A stretch of 64,000 nucleotides of DNA from Nocardia mangyaensis (GTDB lineage: Bacteria > Actinomycetota > Actinomycetes > Mycobacteriales > Mycobacteriaceae), in NCBI RefSeq assembly GCF_001886715.1, contig NZ_CP018082.1:4650001-4714000 (forward strand). Reading direction: 5' to 3'. Positions 57,280 to 64,000 of the stretch are shown piece after piece (within the stretch, counting starts at the first letter, position 1; every line of letters starts with the position of its first letter). The position numbers and the translations under genes were made by a program. The notes beneath the pieces are model-generated. The model was not told the DNA's origin, ran no database searches, and saw only the letters and a list, made by a program, of their open reading frames with translations.

Positions 57280-57473
57280 GCCCGACGACCTCCCCGATGA
57301 AGGGCGCCGCTCACTCCCCGGCGCGTACCTGTGCACGACTGCCGCCGATGGTCGCACACGGCACCGACACCGCGGCTCGTGTGCCACTCCGCTCGTATGC
57401 CACTACCTCGCACCAGAACTGCGCGAGCTGCTCGGGTTCCGCGCAATCGATGTCTTCTCGCCGCCTGACGTGA

Positions 57474-58484
57474 TCAGCCCAGCGCGGTGACCAGCGCCCG
57501 AACCACCGACTCCACACTGCCGTAGGTGGTGTAGCCGGCGGCGAAGCGATGGCCGCCGCCCCCGAAACCGCTCGCGACGGCCGCCACGTCGATGCCGTCG
57601 GCGGTGCCGGGTGCGGAATCCCGGGAGCGCAGCGAGACCGTCCAGCGGTCGTTGTGGCCGCGGGCCTCCTTGAAGACCGCGGCGATACCCGCCTCGGTGG
57701 TGGTTCGGATGACATCGATGACGCTCTCGACCTCCTCCGGGCCGACCTCGTGGGTGTCGGCGGCGCGCACCAGCGCGTACACCAAACCCACTCCGGCAGC
57801 CGAGGGCACGACCACCGCGGTCGAGAGCACCTTCGACAGCATCGGCAGCCAGGCGAACGGATGGGTGTCGAGCAGCACGCGGGTGATCTCGGTGCCGTCG
57901 ATGCCGGTGGCGAGCAGACGCTCGGCCAGCGCATGGCTGCCCGGCCTGGCCCAGCGGAACGAACCGGTGTCGGTGACGAGACCGGCGAACAGGCAGTGCG
58001 CGATCGCCGCGTCGATCGGGACTTCCCAGGCGTCGAGCAGGCGGGTGATCAGCTCGGTGGTCGAGGCCGCCGATTCATCGATCAGGTCGACGGTGCCGAA
58101 CCCGTCGTTGGCGCGGTGATGATCGATCACCAAGGTCGAGCGGGCGCCGCGCAACCGGTCGGCGAGCGCGCCGAGACGACTGCGCGCACCACAGTCGACC
58201 ACGATCAACAGATCCACCTCGTCCGGCACCTCCGCGGGCGGCACGAGATGTTCGGTGCCGGGCAGGGTACGCAGCGAGGCGGGCAGTTCGGCCGGTTCGG
58301 CGAACGACACCCGGACCGGCACGCCGCGCCGATGCACGGCAAGCGCCAGCGCGAGCCCGCTGCCGACGGTGTCGGCGTCGGGCTGCACATGGCACAGGAC
58401 GGTCACCGAACGCGCCGCCGCCAACGCGGCGACGGCGGCATCCAGCGCGGTCCCGTCACGGATTCCGGCGTCGCGACCGGGCAC
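57474..58484 (-). CDS. nrnA: DHH/DHHA1 phosphoesterase (NanoRNase/pAp phosphatase, NrnA type)
   Basis: Bifunctional oligoribonuclease and 3'-phosphoadenosine-5'-phosphate phosphatase, 336 aa, corresponding to M. tuberculosis Rv2837c, which also hydrolyses cyclic-di-AMP. Motifs: VLCHVQPDADTVGSGLALAL, LLIVVDCGARSRLG, the DHH box VIDHHRANDGFG, FAGLVTDTGSFRW, and the C-terminal DHHA1 glycine motif GFGGGGHRFAAGY. GTG 58484 begins 5 bases after the rbfA stop, so the two are cotranscribed. A nuclease finishing short RNAs fits its place in this translation and RNA-turnover cluster. Confidence 0.93.
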   Translation of the reverse strand: MPGRDAGIRDGTALDAAVAALAAARSVTVLCHVQPDADTVGSGLALALAVHRRGVPVRVSFAEPAELPASLRTLPGTEHLVPPAEVPDEVDLLIVVDCGARSRLGALADRLRGARSTLVIDHHRANDGFGTVDLIDESAASTTELITRLLDAWEVPIDAAIAHCLFAGLVTDTGSFRWARPGSHALAERLLATGIDGTEITRVLLDTHPFAWLPMLSKVLSTAVVVPSAAGVGLVYALVRAADTHEVGPEEVESVIDVIRTTTEAGIAAVFKEARGHNDRWTVSLRSRDSAPGTADGIDVAAVASGFGGGGHRFAAGYTTYGSVESVVRALVTALG

Positions 58485-58489
58485 GACGA

Positions 58490-58939
58490 CTACTCGGGGT
58501 CTTCGTCGTCGCGATCGGACTTGTACGGATCGGCGTCACCGGCGTGGGTGGCGTTGGCGGCCACCTTGGCGACCTCGTCGTCGATGGCGCGAGCCCGGGC
58601 CAGCAGCTCCTCCATGTCGCGTGCCGCGTCGGGCACCTTGTCCAGCGTGAACGACAGGATCGGCGTGAACTTCACCCCGGTTCCGGCGCCGACCTTGGAC
58701 CGCAACACACCCTTGGCCGCGTCCAGACCGGCGGCCGCGGCCGTGTAGTCGGGTTCGGTCTCGAGCGTCTCGCCCATCACCGTGTAGAACACCGTCGCCT
58801 CGCGCAGATCGCCGGTCACCTTGGCGTCGGTGACGGTGATGAACCGCAGCCGCGGATCCTTGATCTCGTATTCGATCGCGGTGGCCACGATCGCGGAAAT
58901 CCGCTTGGCGAGTCGGCGTGCCCTGGCTTGATCCACCAT
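58490..58939 (-). CDS. rbfA: Ribosome-binding factor A
   Basis: KH-fold factor that binds the 16S rRNA 5' region during 30S maturation and cold adaptation, 149 aa. The family pattern is clear: [48 protein letters not shown], and [20 protein letters not shown], followed by an acidic tail ([15 protein letters not shown]). The ATG start (58939) begins [11 protein letters not shown], with AGGGAGG upstream. It sits between the DUF503 gene (14-bp gap) and nrnA (5-bp gap). Confidence 0.95.
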   Translation of the reverse strand: MVDQARARRLAKRISAIVATAIEYEIKDPRLRFITVTDAKVTGDLREATVFYTVMGETLETEPDYTAAAAGLDAAKGVLRSKVGAGTGVKFTPILSFTLDKVPDAARDMEELLARARAIDDEVAKVAANATHAGDADPYKSDRDDEDPE

Positions 58940-58953
58940 GGCCTGACCTCCCT

Positions 58954-59247
58954 CTAGTCTTCGGGTCCGAAGATCCGGCGGCGTACTGCCAGCAACTCTA
59001 TCTCCGGACGCGCGGCAACGTGCCGCTCACACTTGTCGAGCACCTCGTTCAGGTGTCCCGTTTCCGCACTGACCATGGCCACCCCGAGCAGTGCTCGGCG
59101 GTGCAGGTCCTGATCTCCGGCCTCGGCGGCATTCACGCCGAAGCGCTTCTGCAGCTCGGCGAGAATCGGGCGGATGACCGACCGCTTCTCCTTGAGCGAA
59201 TGCACGTCACCGAGCAGTAGATCGAATTCGAGCGCACCGATGTACAG
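58954..59247 (-). CDS. DUF503 family protein, probably starting at CTG
   Basis: Small conserved protein of 97 aa found beside infB and rbfA in many bacteria (YlxP-like), function unknown. The family N-terminus (typically MYIGALELDLLLGDV) is encoded in full only if translation starts at CTG 59247: [20 protein letters not shown]. The in-frame codon three further upstream is a stop, and no ATG, GTG or TTG lies between. AGGAGG at 59257-59262 is 9 bases from that CTG. The alternative, GTG 59205, would delete the conserved first strand. The rest ([20 protein letters not shown], then [13 protein letters not shown]) is normal. Confidence 0.85.
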   Translation of the reverse strand: MYIGALEFDLLLGDVHSLKEKRSVIRPILAELQKRFGVNAAEAGDQDLHRRALLGVAMVSAETGHLNEVLDKCERHVAARPEIELLAVRRRIFGPED

Positions 59248-59256
59248 CGGTGCTCA

Positions 59257-59262
59257 CCTCCT
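59257..59262 (-). promoter_or_regulatory. Shine-Dalgarno supporting a CTG start
   Basis: AGGAGG on the minus strand, 9 bases before CTG 59247 of the DUF503 gene. No ATG, GTG or TTG lies at a suitable distance in that frame. Confidence 0.65.
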
Positions 59263-59286
59263 GGTAGATGGGATTCGCCCGCATGA

Positions 59287-59323
59287 CCACACGCCGCACC
59301 CGAAACTCGGATGCGGCGTGTGG
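59287..59323 (-). terminator. Strong hairpin after infB
   Basis: Perfect 12-bp arms (CCACACGCCGCA / TGCGGCGTGTGG) with an extra CCGA/TCGG inside, 14 bases after the infB stop. No U-run follows, so it may be an I-shaped actinobacterial terminator, an attenuator or a 3' stabiliser between infB and the DUF503 gene. Confidence 0.65.
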
Positions 59324-59337
59324 AACGGTGTGCGATA

Positions 59338-62337
59338 TCAGTCGCGCGGCTTCTCGCGCAGTTCGTACGCCTCGATGATGTCGCCGTCCTTGATGTCGCT
59401 GTAGGTCACGGTCATACCGCACTCGAAACCTTCGCGGACCTCGGTGGCGTCGTCCTTCTCCCGCTTGAGCGAGGAGATGGTCATCGTCTCGGCGATCACC
59501 CGGCCGTCGCGGATCAGGCGCGCCTTGGCGTTGCGCTTGACCGAACCCGACAGCACCATGCAACCGGCGATGTTGCCGATCTTGGACGAACGGAAGATCG
59601 CGCGGATCTCCGCCCGGCCCAGCTCGACCTCTTCGTAGATCGGCTTGAGCATGCCCTTGAGGGCCTTCTCGATCTCGTCGATGGCCTGGTAGATCACCGA
59701 GTAGTACCGGATGTCGACGCCCTCGCGGTTGGCCAGCTCAGTGGCCTTGCCCTCCGCACGGACGTTGAAGCCGATGATGATCGCGTTCGAGGCCGACGCC
59801 AGGTTGACGTTGGTCTCGGTGACGCCACCGACACCGCGGTCGATGACGCGCAGACGCACCTCGTCGTCGATCTCGATGCCGAGCAGGGCCTCTTCGAGGG
59901 CCTCGACGGTACCGGAGTTGTCGCCCTTGAGGATCAGGTTGAGCTCCGAAGTCTCCTTCAGGGCGGCATCCAGATCTTCCAGGCTGATCCGCTTGCGGCT
60001 GCGAGCAGCGAGCGCGTTGCGCTTGCGTGCGTTGCGGCGGTCGGCGATCTGGCGGGCGATGCGGTCCTCGTCGACCACGAGCAGGTTGTCACCCGCGCCG
60101 GGCACCGAGGTGAAACCGATGACCTGGACCGGCCGCGACGGCAGGGCCGCCAGGACGTCTTCGCCGTGCTCGTCGACCATGCGGCGCACGCGACCGTAGG
60201 CGTCGCCCGCCACGATCGAGTCGCCGACGCGCAGCGTGCCGCGCTGGATGAGCACGGTCGCCACCGGGCCACGGCCGCGGTCGAGGTGCGCCTCGATGGC
60301 GACACCCTGGGCGTCCATGTCCGGGTTGGCCCGCAGGTCGAGCGAGGCGTCCGCGGTCAACAGCACCGCTTCGAGCAGCGCGTCGATGTTGAGGCCCTGC
60401 TTGGCGGAGATGTTGACGAACATGGTGTCGCCGCCGTACTCCTCGGTGACCAGACCGTATTCGGTCAGCTGCTGCCGGATCTTGTCCGGGTTCGCGCCTT
60501 CCTTGTCGATCTTGTTGACCGCCACCACGATCGGCACATCGGCCGCCTGGGCGTGGTTGATCGCTTCCACCGTCTGCGGCATGACGCCGTCGTCGGCCGC
60601 GACCACGAGGATCGCGATGTCGGTGGCCTTCGCACCACGAGCACGCATGGCGGTGAACGCCTCGTGACCCGGGGTGTCGATGAAGGTGATCAGGCGCTCT
60701 TCACCGTTGAGATCGGTCAGCACCTGGTAAGCACCGATGTGCTGGGTGATGCCACCTGCCTCGCCCTCGGCGACGTTGGCCTTGCGGATCGTGTCGAGCA
60801 GTCGGGTCTTACCGTGGTCGACGTGACCCATGACGGTCACGACCGGCGGACGCTGCTCGAGGTCGTCCTCGCCACCGGCGTCCTCGCCGTAGGTGAGATC
60901 GAACGATTCCAGCAGCTCGCGGTCTTCGTCCTCGGGGCTGACGACGTGGACGACGTAGTTCATCTCGCCGCCGAGCAGCTCGAGGGTCTCGTCGTTCACC
61001 GACTGGGTCGCGGTGACCATCTCGCCGAGGTTGAACAGCGCCTGCACCAGGGCAGCCGGGTTCGCGTCGATCTTCTCGGCGAAGTCCGACAGCGACGCGC
61101 CGCGAGCGAGACGGATGATCTCGCCGTTGCCGCGGGGCAGCCGCACGCCACCGACGGCGGGCGCCTGCATGTTCTCGTATTCGGCGCGCTTGGCCCGCTT
61201 CGACTTGCGGCCACGACGCGGAGCACCACCGGGACGACCGAACGCACCGGCCGCACCACCACGGCCACCGGGACCACCGGGACGACCGCCGCCGCCACCG
61301 GGACGACCACGGAAACCACCGGCCGCGGGAGCACCCGCACCGGCACCGGCGCCGGGGGCACCGCCACCGCCACCGCGGTAGCCGCCACCGCCACCACCAC
61401 CGGGACGACCTGCGCCCCCGCCGCCGGGTGCGCCGCCGGGACGACCCGGACGGCCACCGGCCGCGGGGCCGGGACGAGCCGAGCGCGCGGGCATGGCACC
61501 CGGGTTCGGACGAGGCGGCATCGAGCCCGGGTTGGGGCGCGGACCACCGGGACGCGGGGCACCGCCCTGCGCGGCGGCCGGACGCGGACCACCCTGGCCC
61601 TGACCGGGACGGGGACCGCCCTGACCGGGAGCCGGGCGCGGACCACCCTGACCCGGCGTCGGGCGAGGACCGCCTTGACCCGGCGTCGGACGCGGGCCAC
61701 CCTGCGGGGCGGGACGCGGCGCGGGACGCTCACGATCGGGGGCGGAGCTGAACGGGTTGTTGCCGACGCGCGGGGGCTTCGGGCCGGGCTTCGGGCCGGG
61801 ACCGGCCGGACGCGGGGCCTGACCACCCTGCGCGGGCTGGCCGGGACGCTGCTGCTGCGGAGCCTGACCACCCTGCGCCGGGCGCGGCGCGCCGGGCGCG
61901 GGGCGCGGGGCGGGCGCGGCGGGCTTGGCAGCGGGCGCGGACTGCGCCGCCGCCGGGGTGGGCTTGGCAGCCGGAGCCGGAGTGGACTCGGCCGGAGCCG
62001 GGGTCGCCGGTGCCGCGGGAGCGGCCGGTGCCGGGGGGGTCGCGGCCGCGGCGGGAGCCGCCGGAGCCGGACGCGGGCCCGGACGGGGACCGCCGGGGGT
62101 GGGCTTGGCGCCCGGACGGGCCGCCGGGGACGGTCCGGGACGGGCTGCCGACTTCGCATCGGCCGCCGGGGCGGACTTCGACGCGAGCGATTCACGCAGA
62201 CGACGGGCGACGGGTGCTTCCACCGTCGAGGACGCCGACTTCACGAACTCGCCTTGCTCCTTGAGCTTCGCGAGTAGTTCCTTGCTTGTGACACCGAGCT
62301 CTTTAGCCAACTCGTGCACGCGGGCCTTGCCTGCCAC
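59338..62337 (-). CDS. infB: Translation initiation factor IF-2
   Basis: GTPase that places initiator tRNA on the 30S subunit and drives subunit joining, 999 aa. The IF2_N helix domain ([20 protein letters not shown]) is followed by about 340 residues of Pro/Gly/Arg/Ala-rich low-complexity sequence with tandem PRPTPGQGG units. The G domain has G1 GHVDHGKT, G2 GGITQHIG, G3 DTPGHEAF, G4 NKIDKEG and G5 SAKQGLN. C-terminal domains bind fMet-tRNA ([20 protein letters not shown]). GTG 62337 ([10 protein letters not shown]) is supported by GAGGAG 5 bases upstream and by mycobacterial homologues; the extra 11 codons upstream are not. ylxR and nusA precede it, the standard operon order. Confidence 0.97.
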   Translation of the reverse strand: MAGKARVHELAKELGVTSKELLAKLKEQGEFVKSASSTVEAPVARRLRESLASKSAPAADAKSAARPGPSPAARPGAKPTPGGPRPGPRPAPAAPAAAATPPAPAAPAAPATPAPAESTPAPAAKPTPAAAQSAPAAKPAAPAPRPAPGAPRPAQGGQAPQQQRPGQPAQGGQAPRPAGPGPKPGPKPPRVGNNPFSSAPDRERPAPRPAPQGGPRPTPGQGGPRPTPGQGGPRPAPGQGGPRPGQGQGGPRPAAAQGGAPRPGGPRPNPGSMPPRPNPGAMPARSARPGPAAGGRPGRPGGAPGGGGAGRPGGGGGGGYRGGGGGAPGAGAGAGAPAAGGFRGRPGGGGGRPGGPGGRGGAAGAFGRPGGAPRRGRKSKRAKRAEYENMQAPAVGGVRLPRGNGEIIRLARGASLSDFAEKIDANPAALVQALFNLGEMVTATQSVNDETLELLGGEMNYVVHVVSPEDEDRELLESFDLTYGEDAGGEDDLEQRPPVVTVMGHVDHGKTRLLDTIRKANVAEGEAGGITQHIGAYQVLTDLNGEERLITFIDTPGHEAFTAMRARGAKATDIAILVVAADDGVMPQTVEAINHAQAADVPIVVAVNKIDKEGANPDKIRQQLTEYGLVTEEYGGDTMFVNISAKQGLNIDALLEAVLLTADASLDLRANPDMDAQGVAIEAHLDRGRGPVATVLIQRGTLRVGDSIVAGDAYGRVRRMVDEHGEDVLAALPSRPVQVIGFTSVPGAGDNLLVVDEDRIARQIADRRNARKRNALAARSRKRISLEDLDAALKETSELNLILKGDNSGTVEALEEALLGIEIDDEVRLRVIDRGVGGVTETNVNLASASNAIIIGFNVRAEGKATELANREGVDIRYYSVIYQAIDEIEKALKGMLKPIYEEVELGRAEIRAIFRSSKIGNIAGCMVLSGSVKRNAKARLIRDGRVIAETMTISSLKREKDDATEVREGFECGMTVTYSDIKDGDIIEAYELREKPRD
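61613..61693 (-). repeat. Three tandem 27-bp units in infB
   Basis: Units at 61613-61639, 61640-61666 and 61667-61693, differing by a few bases, encode nine-residue repeats of the type [10 protein letters not shown] fourth unit begins and decays after 61694. Copy number probably varies between strains. Confidence 0.75.
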
Positions 62338-62445
62338 TGCTCTCCTCACTGAGAGGTCGAGCAGTGACACCGCCTAGGGAAGGCGGGCCCGCACGACCTC
62401 GGGTTATCTCCGATGGACGTTCATCGTTGGTGCTTCACGGTGTGC

Positions 62446-62781
62446 TCATGAGTGCTCGTGCCTGTTCTCGAGGTACTGCTCCAGGGCTGAGATATCCAGA
62501 TTTCCGGACACTCGTAGGGCTCTGCCGAATGCTCGGCGCCGCTCTGCGGAACGCAGACAAGCTGAAACGGGGTGCAACCAAGCACCCCGTCCGGGAAGTC
62601 TGCGCCGCGGGTCGGGGACTATCGCAACAGCCGGGGTTCCGACACTGTCACCGTCGGCGCCTCGATGCTGCGCCACGATCCGCAACAGGTCGGCAGACGG
62701 CTCGCGCAGACGGCATCCGATACAGGTTCGAACGGATTGCGCGGGCCGATCCTTCACCCACTCTACCGGTGACCCGGTCAT
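62446..62781 (-). CDS. ylxR: YlxR (DUF448) family RNA-binding protein
   Basis: Small basic protein of 111 aa of the nusA-infB operon. In Bacillus the family is a nucleoid-like regulator or RNase P modulator. Family marks: VRTCIGCRLREPSADLLRIV with the conserved CIGC, and DPRRRLPGRGAWLHPVSACL followed by RRRAFGRALRV. ATG 62781 (MTGSPVEWVK) is chosen because GGAGGGG lies 9 bases upstream; a TTG start at 62853 would place that site inside the gene. It lies between nusA (68-bp gap) and infB (108-bp gap). Homologous to Rv2840c. Confidence 0.9.
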   Translation of the reverse strand: MTGSPVEWVKDRPAQSVRTCIGCRLREPSADLLRIVAQHRGADGDSVGTPAVAIVPDPRRRLPGRGAWLHPVSACLRSAERRRAFGRALRVSGNLDISALEQYLENRHEHS

Positions 62782-62849
62782 AACGACGAACCCCTCCCCT
62801 TCTGAAGTTACGAACATGTCATCCGAGGGTCGGGATTCCCGCGTCTTCG

Positions 62850-63878
62850 TCAACTACGGTGCGCCTCCGGGCGGACCGGATCGCCCGGTTCCGGAGCCGC
62901 GTCGCTGCGGATATCGATACGCCAGCCGGTCAGACGAGCGGCCAGGCGGGCATTCTGGCCCTCCTTGCCGATCGCCAGTGACAGCTGGAAGTCCGGCACG
63001 ATCACCCGCGCCGCCCTGGCTTCCGGATCCACGACGGTGACCGAGACCACCTTCGAGGGCGAGAGGGCGTTGCCGACGAAGGTCGCCGGATCCTCGGCGT
63101 AATCGATGATATCGATCTTCTCGCCCGCCAGTTCGCTCATCACGTTGCGCACGCGCTGACCCATCGGGCCGATGCACGCGCCCTTGGCGTTGACGCCGGG
63201 CACGGTGGAGCGCACGGCGATCTTGGAGCGGTGCCCGGACTCGCGCGCCACCGCGACGATCTCCACCGACCCGTCGGCGATCTCGGGGACCTCGAGCGAG
63301 AAGAGTCGGCGCACCAGATTCGGATGGGTGCGCGAGAGCTGGATCTGCGGGCCACGCGGGCCACGGGAGACCCCGTAGACGTAGCACTTGATCCGGTCAC
63401 CGTGTTCGTAGGTCTCGCCGGGCACCTGCTCGGCGGGCGGGATCAGGCCCTCGGCGCCATTGGCCTCGCTGCCGATGCGCACCACCACGATGCCGCGGGC
63501 ATTGGCCCTGGCGTCGCGCTGGACCACACCGCCGACGATGTCGCCTTCGTGGGTGGCGAACTCACCGAAGGACTTCTCGTTCTCGGCATCACGGAGCCGC
63601 TGCAGCACCACCTGGCGCGCGGTGGTCGCCGCGATCCGGCCGAAGCCCTCGGGGGTGTCGTCCCATTCGGAGACGAGGTTGCCGTCGGCGTCGAGTTCGC
63701 GCGCCATCACCCGGACCACGCCGGTCTTCTGGTTGATGTCGATGCGCGCGTTGGGCTGGTGACCCTCGGTGTGCCGGTAGGCGGTGAGCAGCGCCGACTC
63801 GATCGCCGAGATCACGGTCTCGATCGAGATGCCCTTGTCGGCGACGATCGCCCGCAAGGCTTCGATTTCAATGTTCAT
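62850..63878 (-). CDS. nusA: Transcription termination/antitermination factor NusA
   Basis: RNA polymerase-associated factor controlling pausing, termination and rRNA antitermination, 342 aa. The N-terminal polymerase-binding domain is [20 protein letters not shown] onward. The S1 domain ([20 protein letters not shown]) precedes KH1 ([20 protein letters not shown], then [12 protein letters not shown]) and KH2 ([20 protein letters not shown]). No acidic repeats follow, as in other actinobacteria. ATG 63878 overlaps the rimP stop (ATGA) and has GAAGGGGTTGC upstream. It heads toward ylxR and infB in the conserved operon. Confidence 0.97.
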   Translation of the reverse strand: MNIEIEALRAIVADKGISIETVISAIESALLTAYRHTEGHQPNARIDINQKTGVVRVMARELDADGNLVSEWDDTPEGFGRIAATTARQVVLQRLRDAENEKSFGEFATHEGDIVGGVVQRDARANARGIVVVRIGSEANGAEGLIPPAEQVPGETYEHGDRIKCYVYGVSRGPRGPQIQLSRTHPNLVRRLFSLEVPEIADGSVEIVAVARESGHRSKIAVRSTVPGVNAKGACIGPMGQRVRNVMSELAGEKIDIIDYAEDPATFVGNALSPSKVVSVTVVDPEARAARVIVPDFQLSLAIGKEGQNARLAARLTGWRIDIRSDAAPEPGDPVRPEAHRS

Positions 63879-64000
63879 TCCGCAACCCCTTCGGTGGGAG
63901 AGTCACTGTGTAGGCCACTGGCGGCGAGGTCTGCGGGTTCGTCACCCGGGACGGGTCGGCCCGCGGCGATACCGCCCGCGAGCTCGAGTTCGGCGGCGCC
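63875..64000 (-). CDS. rimP: RimP, ribosome maturation factor (C-terminal 41 codons only)
   Basis: An open minus-strand frame enters from the right edge and ends at TGA 63875, overlapping the nusA start by ATGA. The visible tail ([20 protein letters not shown], then [19 protein letters not shown]) is polar and low in complexity and cannot identify the protein alone. The call rests on the invariant rimP-nusA order and on the coupling overlap. Confidence 0.6.
   Translation of the reverse strand, partial: GAAELELAGGIAAGRPVPGDEPADLAASGLHSDSPTEGVAE

Noticed and set aside
57280..57473. Small gene or longer dinF start in the nrnA-dinF gap
   Set aside because: The open frame upstream of GTG 57279 lacks a ribosome-binding site and has no family-like residues.
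62567..62590. Hairpin ACGGGGTGC-AACCAA-GCACCCCGT inside ylxR
   Set aside because: It lies in the conserved PGRGAWLHP coding stretch, so amino-acid constraint explains much of it; no U-run follows. Probably coincidence, unlike the 18-bp repeat in the YciI-like gene.

Overview
The window is about 70% G+C. Its genes follow the Mycobacterium tuberculosis order closely: pspA-clgR-pgsA3-argA-ftsK-rnj-dapA, then the Rv2771c/Rv2772c homologues and dapB, then pepR-pnp-rpsO-ribF-mntR, truB-pptT-phosphoesterase, and dinF-nrnA-rbfA-infB-ylxR-nusA-rimP. Small Nocardia-type extras (a secreted DUF4189 protein, an MTB12-like lipoprotein) also occur. Together this points to a mycolic-acid actinomycete, most likely Nocardia or a close relative in the Nocardiaceae. 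The assignment rests on gene order and protein features I recognise, not on a database search.

Layout. 1-9.3 kb: envelope stress and phospholipid genes (pspA, clgR, a CinA C-terminal protein, pgsA), argA, a YciI-like gene carrying a perfect 18-bp hairpin inside its coding sequence, terC, ftsK and two exported small proteins. 9.3-22.2 kb: rnj-dapA, a ribbon-helix-helix protein, an AlkX-type DNA glycosylase, a response regulator/kinase/degenerate-kinase operon, the dapB operon, an alcohol dehydrogenase, a VOC protein and a divergent MFS/ArsR pair with two matching operators. 22.2-50.1 kb: pepR, one 23.6-kb nonribosomal peptide synthetase (NRPS) gene, and pnp. 50.1-64 kb: the rpsO-pnp intergenic region with several RNA hairpins, then translation, RNA-processing and cofactor genes, ending in the transcription-translation operon infB-ylxR-nusA-rimP.

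The standout feature is the NRPS (23674-47265, minus strand, 7863 aa). It has seven modules, A-T then six C-A-T, and a terminal thioesterase, so a complete heptapeptide line sits in one gene between pepR and pnp, which are neighbours in M. tuberculosis. Hand-read specificity codes give Ser-X-(Gln-like)-X-Ser-X-(Gln-like). No epimerase, methyltransferase, MbtH, transporter or tailoring gene is nearby. The PptT-type phosphopantetheinyl transferase that could prime its carrier domains is about 6.8 kb upstream in the same strand direction.

Most genes are on the minus strand and many are translationally coupled through ATGA or GTGA overlaps. I saw no tRNA, rRNA, CRISPR array, transposase or phage gene.
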